From a virus, in the IMG/VR virus record IMGVR_UViG_3300032011_002077, positions 1 through 26,138 of that record: DNA of 26,138 bases; one strand, written 5' to 3'. The notes beneath the pieces are model-generated. The model saw only the letters and a list, made by a program, of their open reading frames with translations. It was not told the DNA's origin and searched no databases. A program made the position numbers and the translations under genes. Of the stretch, positions 14,139 to 20,383 are shown piece after piece (positions within the stretch are counted from its first letter, which is position 1; every line of letters begins with the position of its first letter).

Positions 14139-15934
14139 TTACTATAAACGTTACTAAAATGTCCTTCTGCATCTAAGGGTAAACTTGAACACCAAACAGG
14201 TGGTTTCTTCATTATAGCGAGTATTTGATCTAAAGTCTCATCTGGTTTTTCTTTAGAACTCAAAGCAATAATTTCATCATGGACTGTAAGCACTACATCT
14301 ACTTCAGGCAGCTGGTGTGTTGTAAGTATTTGATCTGTTATTACAATTCTTGCAAGGGCTTGGATAATGTTTTCACATACCCTGGGGCCGTGTGTACGTA
14401 TCATAGAATTGTTTCTTCCTGTATATAGAAACTCACCATTTATATATTGTAAAGCAGGATATTTTAGAAACATTTTATTTGGTAATTTAATTGCATTGTT
14501 ACTTACAGCTAAAGGTCCATAAGTATTTCCGATTTGATTTCTATCCATCATAGAATAAAGAAGTTGTTTACATACAGACCATAACCTGGGAATGTTGTAG
14601 TAAGTTGCACGATATTGTTGAACAATAGTGCGTGCTGTTTCAATAGTTACTTCTACAGACGGGCTACCAGATGCAAGGGTGTATTGAAATTTTTCAGCTC
14701 CCATACCATAACCTAGTCCTAATATTGCTGTTTTACCTACATATCTTTCCAGCTTGTTGTCTTTTGTAATAGGACGTCCATAGATTTCTGATGCAAATTG
14801 ACAATATACATCTTCGCCTCGGTCAAAAGCGGCGAGTAAGTCTTCTTGTCTTGCTAACCAAGCAAGCATTCGTGCTTCAATATTAGATAAATCTGCTACA
14901 TAAAGGAACTGATCGTCTCTACATGTAATAGCATTACGTAATTTGGACCCACGCGGGAGGTTTTGTAGGTTAATTTTCTCAGAACCACCAAACCGTCCCG
15001 TGTGAGCTGCGTAATATCTTAAAGGAACAGAGAAAGACCCATCAGGGTTTACAGAACTAAGAAACCTTTCGGCTCTTGTTTCTTCTAACCGCGACTTTAC
15101 TGCTTCTCTTGCGTCCCAGATATGATTGTACTGGGGATACATATTACACATTTGAATGTATGCAGAATCGTTTTTACCAAAAGCTGGAATTATCTTTCCA
15201 GTTCTGGGGCTGCGTTTTGTAGGAACTGTAATACTTAAGTCCTCTAAAAAATTTGCAAATTTTTGTTGTGATGCCAACACTTCTCTTGTTGTTGTACTGT
15301 TTTCTATTTTGCGTGCTGTTTCATCAGCCAGCTCCTGTTTGTACGTGTACACCAAAGCACGGTCGAGTGTAAGTTTTGGTTCTACAAACATACGGACTGT
15401 AAGATCCATTAAATCAAGTTCGCTTTGAGGAAATTCGTGGTGCATTTTGTAATAGAGTGCATACGTAAGATCTACGTCTTGTATGCAATAACCACCAATT
15501 TCTTCGTCTAGCTGGGGGTCAAGGTCGCGTATTCCTTTTGCGTTAACAAGTTCTTCTCCTTTACGCATGGTAGGGTTATCAGGGAATAAACGTTTGCACA
15601 CATGTTTTAGAGATGCTGATTCATTTGGAAACAGACCACGACTCATGGCTGCAGTGTCGTAATAATATTTTGCATAAACACCGAATACCTGGGTCAAAAT
15701 GTACGCGTCAAATAAAGTATTGTGACATACAAGTGCGGCGTCATCCCAGTCGATCTGTTCAAGAAAATCTTTTACTTCATCTTCAGGGATCCAAACTGTG
15801 TCTTCGTCATTAAATTTTACACCCACGCCCCAGACTTTAAATTCATCGTCCTGCACATATTGTACTGTACTCATTTTACCGAGTGACAAACGCACATCGT
15901 AATAAGTCTCAAAGTCGAGGGTAATTAAATTCAT
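14135..15934 (-). CDS. Family A DNA polymerase with 3'-5' exonuclease
   Basis: I start at MNLITLDFETYYD (15934), preceded by CAAGGA; the ATG five codons upstream lacks a ribosome binding site. The 599-residue product has exonuclease motifs LDFE (D7, E9), CHNTLFD (N72, D76) and YCIQD (Y149, D153), then the polymerase: AHTGRFGG, motif A VADLSNIEAR (D348, E353), motif B RYVGKTAILGLGYG (R397, K401, L405, Y409) and motif C VVLTVHDE (H552, D553). No 5'-3' exonuclease is present, as usual for phage enzymes. The residue equal to E. coli Phe762 is Leu405. Leu at this site is common in marine viral polymerases and is linked with slower, more accurate synthesis. This enzyme should replicate the phage genome with the nearby primase-helicase. 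Confidence 0.93.
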   Translation of the reverse strand: MNLITLDFETYYDVRLSLGKMSTVQYVQDDEFKVWGVGVKFNDEDTVWIPEDEVKDFLEQIDWDDAALVCHNTLFDAYILTQVFGVYAKYYYDTAAMSRGLFPNESASLKHVCKRLFPDNPTMRKGEELVNAKGIRDLDPQLDEEIGGYCIQDVDLTYALYYKMHHEFPQSELDLMDLTVRMFVEPKLTLDRALVYTYKQELADETARKIENSTTTREVLASQQKFANFLEDLSITVPTKRSPRTGKIIPAFGKNDSAYIQMCNMYPQYNHIWDAREAVKSRLEETRAERFLSSVNPDGSFSVPLRYYAAHTGRFGGSEKINLQNLPRGSKLRNAITCRDDQFLYVADLSNIEARMLAWLARQEDLLAAFDRGEDVYCQFASEIYGRPITKDNKLERYVGKTAILGLGYGMGAEKFQYTLASGSPSVEVTIETARTIVQQYRATYYNIPRLWSVCKQLLYSMMDRNQIGNTYGPLAVSNNAIKLPNKMFLKYPALQYINGEFLYTGRNNSMIRTHGPRVCENIIQALARIVITDQILTTHQLPEVDVVLTVHDEIIALSSKEKPDETLDQILAIMKKPPVWCSSLPLDAEGHFSNVYSK

Positions 15935-16200
15935 TTTCTGTCCTTGCATAGTGCTATTAGGTCGTTATACCTATAGAATTTTTTTGTAACATTATCGTAA
16001 TGCCAGCCTGTGTGTTTGTGTTTGCCTTTGTATTTAGACTCGACAAACATTTCTTTTGGGTATCCGTGCAACATGTAATCCTCCAATGATTTAACGGAAA
16101 CACCATAACCGGGATCAAAAATTGAACTGGCTATTAGTGTTTGATTTCTTTTCGGCGTTTGAGCCACGCTTCGTATTCGCCCTTTTTCGCTCTTTCCCAA
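15931..16200 (-). CDS. Unknown basic small protein
   Basis: A frame of up to 89 residues ending just before the polymerase start (overlap of four bases at ATGA-like spacing). The main body reads SSIFDPGYGVSVKSLEDYML, then GYPKEMFVESKYKGKHKHTG and KKFYRYNDLIALCKDRK; it is basic with several aromatics. The start is uncertain. The listed start is TTG at 16200 with a weak AGCAGG, which overlaps the upstream gene by 67 bases; an ATA at 16134 that shares a base with the upstream stop (TAATA) would give 67 residues. I do not recognise the family. It sits in the promoter-proximal part of the replication operon. Confidence 0.5.
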   Translation of the reverse strand: MGKSEKGRIRSVAQTPKRNQTLIASSIFDPGYGVSVKSLEDYMLHGYPKEMFVESKYKGKHKHTGWHYDNVTKKFYRYNDLIALCKDRK

Positions 16201-16334
16201 CCAACCTGCTTACTATGTATCATATTGTAGGCAGTACCCATTGATACATATTGAAACACAATATATATAGTATCTTCTTCAGGGTAGGTATAGGGGTGTA
16301 GTCTATTCCTTTTGACGTATACAAATGTTGACAC
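16134..16334 (-). CDS. First gene of replication operon, unknown small protein
   Basis: The 66-residue product starts at GTG (16334) with a well-placed AAGGAG. It reads MSTFVYVKRNRLHPYTYPEE, then DTIYIVFQYVSMGTAYNM and a basic end EAWLKRRKEIKH. There is no clear motif. It is the first gene after the minus-strand promoter at 16385-16413, so it should be expressed strongly with the polymerase. Basic composition and position suggest a small regulator or nucleic-acid-binding protein, without direct support. Confidence 0.65.
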   Translation of the reverse strand: MSTFVYVKRNRLHPYTYPEEDTIYIVFQYVSMGTAYNMIHSKQVGWERAKKGEYEAWLKRRKEIKH

Positions 16335-16353
16335 AATTACTCCTTAATTGCAG

Positions 16354-16381
16354 TTGACTTTTAAGAAAAAGTCTTTATAAG
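16354..16381 (+). promoter_or_regulatory. Plus-strand sigma70-like promoter for the lone virion-like gene
   Basis: TTGACT (16354-16359), a 16-base spacer and TATAAG (16376-16381). It points at the isolated plus-strand gene at 16430, which has AGAGGAA before its ATG. It faces the minus-strand promoter and their start regions overlap. Confidence 0.55.
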
Positions 16382-16384
16382 AAA

Positions 16385-16413
16385 AGTATAGTACAAAATT
16401 ACTTGTACTTCAA
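16385..16413 (-). promoter_or_regulatory. Minus-strand sigma70-like promoter for replication operon
   Basis: Read on the minus strand: TTGAAG (16408-16413), a 17-base spacer, then TATACT (16385-16390). Transcription would start near 16378 and run into the gene at 16334 and the polymerase operon. The -10 matches consensus at five of six positions, the -35 at four. Confidence 0.5.
16390..16409. promoter_or_regulatory. Inverted repeat between divergent promoters (candidate operator)
   Basis: AGTACAA (16390-16396) and TTGTACT (16403-16409) form a perfect seven-base inverted repeat with six bases between. It fills the spacer of the minus-strand promoter and lies at the expected start site of the plus-strand one, a good location for a repressor or switch protein, or for a leader hairpin. 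Confidence 0.45.
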
Positions 16414-16429
16414 ATAAGAGGAAATAATC

Positions 16430-16843
16430 ATGGCAACTTTTAGTTCTGATTCAGTATCTGGTAATTCATCGTTCAAACCTTTTCCGGGTGGAACTATGGG
16501 TGTTAGATACGCAAAATATACAGTAACTGCAGCTTGTAATACAAATGACGTTTATCAAATGATTGACGTTTTTGCTGGTGAAACTGTGCATGACGTTAAA
16601 ATTAAATCTTCGGATTTAGACACAGGTACAGATCTAGTATTTGACGTCGGTGACGGCTCTGATACTAACATGTATATTGATGGTTCAACAGTTGGGCAAG
16701 CAGGAACTTCTGACACCACAGGTGTCGCTGATTTAGCGCCTGTAGCTTACACTGCTGATGATACTATTGATATTCTTGTTGAAGTAGATCCAGCTGGTGA
16801 TGTAGCAACTGGAACACTAGAAATGTGGGTTTACGTTTCGTAA
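16430..16843 (+). CDS. Virion-associated (decoration-type) beta protein
   Basis: The 137-residue product has no signal peptide, almost no Cys and many beta-forming segments: RYAKYTVTAACNTNDVYQM, DVFAGETVHDVKIKSSDLD, GTDLVFDVGDGSDTNMYIDG, ADDTIDILVEVDPAGDVATG. The DVGDGxDTxxYIDGS and TADDTIDxLVE patterns are ones I associate with phage capsid-decoration or minor virion proteins. It is the only plus-strand gene between 6.9 and 26 kb. It has its own promoter (16354-16381), a good ribosome binding site and a strong hairpin after the stop, so it appears to be an independent, highly expressed transcription unit. Virion location is inferred. Confidence 0.7.
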   Translation: MATFSSDSVSGNSSFKPFPGGTMGVRYAKYTVTAACNTNDVYQMIDVFAGETVHDVKIKSSDLDTGTDLVFDVGDGSDTNMYIDGSTVGQAGTSDTTGVADLAPVAYTADDTIDILVEVDPAGDVATGTLEMWVYVS

Positions 16844-16852
16844 ACAAGTCAG

Positions 16853-16939
16853 GTACGTACGCTTTTGGCTAGCCGGACGCAGACGTATCGCCCTTTAGGG
16901 CGTATACGGATGAGGTAGGTGGGCCAAAAGTGTAGGTAC
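16853..16939. terminator. Large imperfect hairpin at convergent gene junction
   Basis: An outer stem pairs 16853-16869 with 16923-16939 (perfect core CTTTTGGC with GCCAAAAG, plus a TAC-rich extension with two mismatches). An inner hairpin pairs CGTAT-CGCCC (16884-16893) with GGGCGTATACG (16898-16908) around a TTTA loop, with one bulged base. It fills the gap between stops at 16843 (plus) and 16944 (minus), which suits a bidirectional terminator. No clear U-run follows, so a different structured RNA is also possible. Confidence 0.55.
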
Positions 16940-16943
16940 TGCG

Positions 16944-17144
16944 TTAAAATGGATTTGCATCTTCCCATTCGGGTTCGCAAATAGTACAACATTCTGGAGT
17001 TCCACAATTAGTGTGTATTTCTTTTTGTTTCCAATACATTTCTCTAATGTGTTTACCCAAAGCCTTATCATTAGGATATTCCATAACTAGTTGATTAAGT
17101 TCTTTTAATCCTAAAAATTGATGTTCTTTGTTTTTAACTTTCAT
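16944..17144 (-). CDS. Small cysteine-motif protein
   Basis: The start at 17144 (MKVKNKEHQFLGLKELN) overlaps the upstream stop by 11 bases and has GGTGG before it; upstream in-frame ATGs would run far into the previous gene. The 66-residue product is helical and basic, ending in a Cys group NCGTPECCTICEPEWEDA (four Cys) that could bind zinc. Function is unknown. It is the last gene of the right-hand minus-strand operon, before the convergent hairpin. Confidence 0.6.
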   Translation of the reverse strand: MKVKNKEHQFLGLKELNQLVMEYPNDKALGKHIREMYWKQKEIHTNCGTPECCTICEPEWEDANPF

Positions 17145-17625
17145 TAGTCCACCATGTGGGTTTATCTCTGCCTTTATCCCATTTTGCATAAGTCTTTTCA
17201 TTGATGCAATAGTCTCTGTATGCTTTGACTGGGTCTTCGTTTTTGTATTGATCTGGCATTGCTTGTGCAATTGGAGTCATAGCGTTTAAAGGAATGTTTC
17301 CTGGAAGTTGATCTAAACCTCTATACAACTTTTCTACGCTTTTGTGTTTTTTGCCATAACGAAAAGTATATTCGCTACCTAAAGCTAAAAAGTGTTTAAG
17401 CAACCACCTGTAATTACTATGTGTTGTTCTGGCCCAGATTGTACAAGGGTGGTTTTTGTATGCAACTTTATAAAGACCAACTTCGTCTGCATACTCATCA
17501 CCATCTAATTCTCGGTGTGCAGTACATAACATTTGAGCGGTTTCTAAAGGCATCTTGACCAACATTTTGTCAGGTTGTGCTTGAGCTGATTTTATTGGAC
17601 AGCTGTCAAAGTAAAATATGTTCAT
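17134..17625 (-). CDS. Conserved phage/bacterial protein of the NHPxxxWAR type
   Basis: The 163-residue product has a striking conserved-looking pattern: MNIFYFDSCPIKSAQAQ, DKMLVKMPLETAQMLCTAHR, YKNHPCTIWARTTHSNYRW, EYTFRYGKKHKS, then IPLNAMTPIAQAMPDQYK and CINEKTYAKWDKGRDKPTWW. I recall this family in many phages. It has an overall likeness to a small-genome protein family sometimes linked with pyrimidine-dimer DNA glycosylases, but I cannot confirm that link or an activity. Conserved His, Arg, Asn-His-Pro and Trp residues suggest an enzyme or nucleotide-binding protein. It starts by ATGA overlap with the upstream stop. Confidence 0.65.
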   Translation of the reverse strand: MNIFYFDSCPIKSAQAQPDKMLVKMPLETAQMLCTAHRELDGDEYADEVGLYKVAYKNHPCTIWARTTHSNYRWLLKHFLALGSEYTFRYGKKHKSVEKLYRGLDQLPGNIPLNAMTPIAQAMPDQYKNEDPVKAYRDYCINEKTYAKWDKGRDKPTWWTNES

Positions 17626-17915
17626 TGGTCAAACCCATAAAATTTTCTTGGTCCTTCTGGTATGTTATCCCAAATGTCTTTTGGCAGACGTTTACCATTA
17701 AAGTAGTAAATTCTAGACCACACATTGTCATTTATAACACGTTTAGTCGTTTTTCTAACGGTTGTATCCACGTTTATAAGCTCTTCTATGTAATTTAGAA
17801 CTATATCTTTGAGTTCTGTACGTGTAAGAAGCTTTTTGTTTGTGGTACTGTTGTATTTTTGAGCTAAATCTAGACGTTGCTCGTCCGTTAGTTCTATAGA
17901 AACGTTTGTTTTCAT
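17622..17915 (-). CDS. Unknown protein with possible RHH-like N-terminus
   Basis: The 97-residue product follows GGAGA at good spacing. The start MKTNVSIELTDEQRLDLAQ followed by helices LLTRTELKDIVLNYIEELI resembles a ribbon-helix-helix DNA-binding fold, which is tentative. The C-terminal part (NDNVWSRIYYFNGKRLPKDI) is basic and aromatic. It overlaps the next gene by ATGA, and its own start lies two bases after the previous stop. Confidence 0.6.
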   Translation of the reverse strand: MKTNVSIELTDEQRLDLAQKYNSTTNKKLLTRTELKDIVLNYIEELINVDTTVRKTTKRVINDNVWSRIYYFNGKRLPKDIWDNIPEGPRKFYGFDQ

Positions 17916-17916
17916 A

Positions 17917-18150
17917 TTATCTCCGTATTAAATATATGGCACAGGCCATAAGTCCTATACTAAAAGTTGATTGTACAAGGGCCCCGGTCCAGTGTAATGA
18001 AAATAAATTATTAAAAAACCCAAGCAAGAAAAGAATATATAGATCTTGTTTAAATATAAGAGTGGCTAAATCTATAAAAATTAGACTGATTATAAAAAGT
18101 AAGCAGCCTAAGAAATTTAAAAAACGTTGGTTAGAGAGGAAACACATCAT
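17917..18150 (-). CDS. Small multi-pass membrane protein
   Basis: The 77-residue product follows AGGAG seven bases before ATGATG. Three hydrophobic stretches are visible: FLNFLGCLLFIISLIFIDLA, DLYILFLLGFFNNLF and VQSTFSIGLMACAIYLI. It has a short basic C-terminus. No family is recognised. Its start region can pair with a 12-base inverted repeat in its long leader (18121-18132 with 18228-18239), so translation may be structure-controlled. Confidence 0.65.
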   Translation of the reverse strand: MMCFLSNQRFLNFLGCLLFIISLIFIDLATLIFKQDLYILFLLGFFNNLFSLHWTGALVQSTFSIGLMACAIYLIRR

Positions 18151-18239
18151 AAAAAACTCCTATTCATGACTAGTTGTAATTTATTCAGTTTTAATGGGTT
18201 TTACGGAAAGGCCGTTTCAATCTTCAGAACCAACGTTTT
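18121..18239 (-). repeat. Perfect 12-base inverted repeat across leader and coding start
   Basis: AAAACGTTGGTT (18121-18132) inside the membrane-protein gene is the exact reverse complement of AACCAACGTTTT (18228-18239) in its leader. In the minus-strand mRNA the two arms could pair, enclosing the start codon and ribosome binding site in the loop. Confidence 0.6.
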
Positions 18240-18261
18240 AATATTCCATTACAAAACTGAA
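18184..18261 (-). ncRNA. Structured leader RNA candidate
   Basis: TTCAGTTTT (18184-18192) pairs with AAAACTGAA (18253-18261), and AATGG (18193-18197) pairs with CCATT (18246-18250), with a two-base bulge. A smaller hairpin ACGG/CCGT sits inside. The element lies between a terminator-like hairpin and the membrane-protein gene at 18150. With the 12-base inverted repeat it makes two competing folds, so it may be a regulatory leader. Confidence 0.45.
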
Positions 18262-18274
18262 AGCAACAGAATAA

Positions 18275-18298
18275 ATTGAGGGGGTTATTCCCCCCAAT
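18275..18298 (-). terminator. Terminator-like hairpin with stop codon in its loop
   Basis: ATTG and GGGGG pair with CCCCC and CAAT around TTATT, with one bulged A. On the minus strand it is followed by ATTTATT. The stop codon of the 26-residue gene lies in the loop. A strong GC stem followed by a U-rich run fits an intrinsic terminator or attenuator. Confidence 0.6.
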
Positions 18299-18365
18299 CT
18301 ACACATGAGTCGTTCCAACAACGCGCAAACATTTTTCTTCTCGACTCACTATGTCTTTTAGTCAT
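18285..18365 (-). CDS. 26-residue basic Cys-containing microprotein
   Basis: The ATG overlaps the previous stop (ATGACTAA, 18358-18365) and the frame runs 26 codons to a TAA in the loop of a strong hairpin. The product reads MTKRHSESRRKMFARC then WNDSCVDWGE. The dense positive charge, a Cys pair and tight coupling to the upstream gene support translation; no family is known. The terminator beginning inside its end suggests this is the last gene of its transcript. Confidence 0.5.
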   Translation of the reverse strand: MTKRHSESRRKMFARCWNDSCVDWGE

Positions 18366-18624
18366 CAAATAAAGTGATTTCTATATTCATTTCACCATCG
18401 TTGATGTACAAATTATATTGAGCTTCACAGTAGTTAGTATATCGCTCTTGCAAATAAGTGTAATGATGTAGCTCATATGCTTTAGCTGTATTAAAGGGTG
18501 TTTCGCCTACTTCGGATCTTTCATGGCAGTTTGATATAAACATATCTTCTAGCCATGATATATAGGGCTTTTTTTCTTGAACAAAACGTTCATATGAAAG
18601 GTATGGGGTTTGATCTTCTTGCAT
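18358..18624 (-). CDS. Unknown small protein
   Basis: AGGAGG sits directly before an ATG at 18624 (MQEDQTPYLSYERFVQEKK), two bases after the previous stop; a longer frame upstream lacks a ribosome binding site. The 88-residue product is helical, acidic and aromatic (YELHHYTYLQERYTNYCEAQ), ending INDGEMNIEITLFDD. No motif is recognised. It lies in the small-gene cluster transcribed after the VWA/MoxR genes. Confidence 0.65.
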   Translation of the reverse strand: MQEDQTPYLSYERFVQEKKPYISWLEDMFISNCHERSEVGETPFNTAKAYELHHYTYLQERYTNYCEAQYNLYINDGEMNIEITLFDD

Positions 18625-18625
18625 T

Positions 18626-18919
18626 TTACCTCCTGGTTTTTTTGAGAAATCTAAAGACTTCAATAAAAGCGTTTTCATGCTTTGGTTGTATTATAGCACA
18701 AATTTTATACAGAAGATTTTCATAAGCTTTTTCTCTAGCTTTAGATATAGAATACTGTCTAGTTAAAGTAAGTTGTAAAGCTTTGTGTTTTACAAGTTCA
18801 GGCGTAATATCAAGTATTTCTTCTGCTTTATGAACAGTATCTGCATGAGTTTCTATAAGATGATCCATTAATAATTGTTCATCATGTTCTTCCATTGACC
18901 ATTCTTTAACTTTGCCCAT
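18626..18919 (-). CDS. Unknown helical small protein
   Basis: Start chosen at MGKVKEWSMEEHDEQ (18919), with AGGAGA upstream; it overlaps the previous gene by 14 bases. The 97-residue product is nearly all helix: LLMDHLIETHADTVHKAEEI, LVKHKALQLTLTRQY, AREKAYENLLYKICAIIQ, ending EVFRFLKKTRR. It could be a small helical adaptor. The upstream extension to 19060 lacks a ribosome binding site and is rejected. Confidence 0.65.
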   Translation of the reverse strand: MGKVKEWSMEEHDEQLLMDHLIETHADTVHKAEEILDITPELVKHKALQLTLTRQYSISKAREKAYENLLYKICAIIQPKHENAFIEVFRFLKKTRR

Positions 18920-19133
18920 TTTCTTTCTCCTCATAAAATGCATAAATTTCTTTAGCTCGTTTAATAAGTAATTGAGAGACATTAGGGTTTTTAGAAGAAT
19001 CAGGGTCTTTAAATACAACTTTTCCTGTTTCTGCATCTTTCTCAAATAATATAGTTCCACGCCCCCAACCTAAAAGGACTGAACCTTTTCCGTTGATGCC
19101 ATAAGTAACTCTTGATCCTGGATATTTAGCCAA
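18906..19133 (-). CDS. Unknown small protein, TTG start
   Basis: The 75-residue product begins at TTG with AGGAGG eight bases upstream, inside the end of the previous gene. The first half is beta-like with Gly (YPGSRVTYGINGKGSVLLGW); the second is a helix (NVSQLLIKRAKEIYAFYEEK). No family is recognised. The use of TTG, with a very strong ribosome binding site, parallels the Cas4-like gene. Confidence 0.65.
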   Translation of the reverse strand: MAKYPGSRVTYGINGKGSVLLGWGRGTILFEKDAETGKVVFKDPDSSKNPNVSQLLIKRAKEIYAFYEEKENGQS

Positions 19134-19689
19134 TTCGGAACCCTCCTGAGTCTTTACAAAACTCTATAAAAGTTTTAAGATTTTTACGATCCCACGGATA
19201 GCCTGTATCGAAATGAGGTTTTTCCTTTTTGCCTTTACATGCGTTACATATTGTAGGTGTATTGGAATCATCCATGTGTCTATAGCCAGTAGCGTCGCAT
19301 ATTTCACAGGGGACATTACCTAGAGATTCTAAATGTTCTTCTCGTGCTTGTTCCCATCTGTCAATATCACCGTTTTCCATAGATTTTTCTAAACGTTTAG
19401 CAATTCTAAGAGCTTTAGTCTTAGTAATTAAATGAAAGTCGTTGTGCATACCTGCGGTTGCATCTTCAACAGTGACGATGTTTTCACACATATTGACAAC
19501 ATATTGCCAAAGGGGACGCCAATACCATACGTTATTGCGAAAATAATAGCCTGGGTTATCCCGTTCATATTTTTGCCTTGCAGTAAAGTATTCTTCTTTT
19601 TCTTCAAAAGAAGGTGGTTCATCTCCTTCCCATTCTAAGTCTGGGGCAAGTTTGAACTCTTTACGTTCTCCATATAAATCGAAACCCAT
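19126..19689 (-). CDS. YFRNNVWxWRPLW family protein with DnaJ-like zinc motif
   Basis: I start at MGFDLYGERKEF (19689), which follows GGAGG. The 187-residue product shows the pattern I associate with a widespread phage family: M-G-F-D-L-Y-G at the start, GYYFRNNVWYWRPLWQYV (residues 47-64), then MHNDFHLITKTKALRIAKRL. Near the end are two Cys pairs CEIC (128-131) and CNAC (148-151), like a DnaJ zinc finger. The function is unknown; the zinc motif suggests protein or nucleic-acid binding. It lies downstream of small membrane genes in the VWA cluster. Confidence 0.7.
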   Translation of the reverse strand: MGFDLYGERKEFKLAPDLEWEGDEPPSFEEKEEYFTARQKYERDNPGYYFRNNVWYWRPLWQYVVNMCENIVTVEDATAGMHNDFHLITKTKALRIAKRLEKSMENGDIDRWEQAREEHLESLGNVPCEICDATGYRHMDDSNTPTICNACKGKKEKPHFDTGYPWDRKNLKTFIEFCKDSGGFRIG

Positions 19690-19691
19690 GA

Positions 19692-19991
19692 TTATTTCCT
19701 CCAATCTGGTTGTACTTTTTCCCATTGTAAAATGGGGATTTTGTGTTTGTTCTTTTTAACTGCTATTACTTCATGTACCATAAATTTTTTCATGATAAAT
19801 AAAATAACAGAAGCACATAAACCGCCAAGCATTGCAGCGACCATACCACTATAGGTGCCATAAAAGCACACCATAAGGGTTACAGTAATAGCAATGTCAA
19901 CAAAAATGTCCGCGCCGATAGCTTTACGTCCGCCAGCTTTAAGCACTAGCAAAAGTAGTCCGAATGCGCTCATAATTCCTATTAGCAACAT
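19692..19991 (-). CDS. Small membrane protein (three hydrophobic segments)
   Basis: The 99-residue product begins with MLLIGIMSAFGLLLLVLK and continues DIFVDIAITVTLMVCFYG and GMVAAMLGGLCASVILFI, so it is mostly membrane, with a basic soluble tail (VKKNKHKIPILQWEKVQPD). GAGGGAT lies upstream of 19991, and a later ATG (MSAFG, 19973) with AGGAAT is an alternative. It is part of a run of four or more membrane proteins next to the VWA gene, hinting at a membrane-linked AAA/VWA system. Confidence 0.7.
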   Translation of the reverse strand: MLLIGIMSAFGLLLLVLKAGGRKAIGADIFVDIAITVTLMVCFYGTYSGMVAAMLGGLCASVILFIMKKFMVHEVIAVKKNKHKIPILQWEKVQPDWRK

Positions 19992-20100
19992 CGTTTTTAT
20001 CCCTCCACATTTTGATTAATTGATCCATAACAGCAAGTAATTCTATTAGTAGAATTAAAAATGCAGTTATTCCCGAAATGGCCATAGTAGCTGAGCTCAT
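19939..20100 (-). CDS. 53-residue single-pass membrane protein
   Basis: AGGAGA precedes the ATG, which overlaps the previous stop (ATGA). The product begins MSSATMAISGITAFLILLIE, giving one membrane helix (about residues 6-25), then LLAVMDQLIKMWRDKNDV and a basic end. It overlaps the next membrane gene by 53 bases in another frame. The overlap is unusually long, but the start signals on both genes support both. Confidence 0.6.
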   Translation of the reverse strand: MSSATMAISGITAFLILLIELLAVMDQLIKMWRDKNDVANRNYERIRTTFASA

Positions 20101-20207
20101 CTATTTCTCCTTTCTATTCTTTTTTTATTAACAAGGGTGTAGTTTTTAGCAATATAAGCTAAAAGTACGGTTTTTAGACCAAAAAAGGTCATTAAAGTAA
20201 CATTCAT
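20097..20207 (-). CDS. 36-residue membrane peptide
   Basis: Starts at ATG 20207 with GGAGA upstream and overlaps the end of the previous membrane gene (ATGA); its stop overlaps the next ATG in the same way. The product reads MNVTLMTFFGLKTVLLAYI then AKNYTLVNKKRIERRNR, one hydrophobic stretch with a strongly basic tail. Function is unknown; the coupling on both sides makes it a believable gene. Confidence 0.6.
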   Translation of the reverse strand: MNVTLMTFFGLKTVLLAYIAKNYTLVNKKRIERRNR

Positions 20208-20383
20208 AATAATCTCCATATTAAATATATTGTTACACTTATAGCGGCTACGATGCCCGCCATAGCAAACATATGATGTATGCTAGCGGCAAGAGCACCG
20301 AAACCAAGAAGAATTACTAGTCCAGTTAAAGCTGAGACAGAGTATTCCTTCACTAATTTTTTACATTTTGATAATTTCACCAT
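20204..20383 (-). CDS. 59-residue two-helix membrane protein
   Basis: Start set at MVKLSKCKKLVKEYS (20383) with AGAGGAGG before it; it begins 23 bases before the end of the VWA gene. Two membrane segments are seen: VSALTGLVILLGFGALAAS and MFAMAGIVAAISVTIYLIW. Ends by ATGA overlap with the next small gene. Its overlap with the VWA gene suggests it works with that protein, possibly as its membrane anchor or target (inference). Confidence 0.65.
   Translation of the reverse strand: MVKLSKCKKLVKEYSVSALTGLVILLGFGALAASIHHMFAMAGIVAAISVTIYLIWRLL

Noticed and set aside
16903-16915. GGATGAG resembling part of a hammerhead ribozyme core
   Set aside because: The second core element GAAA and the required helix order are absent.
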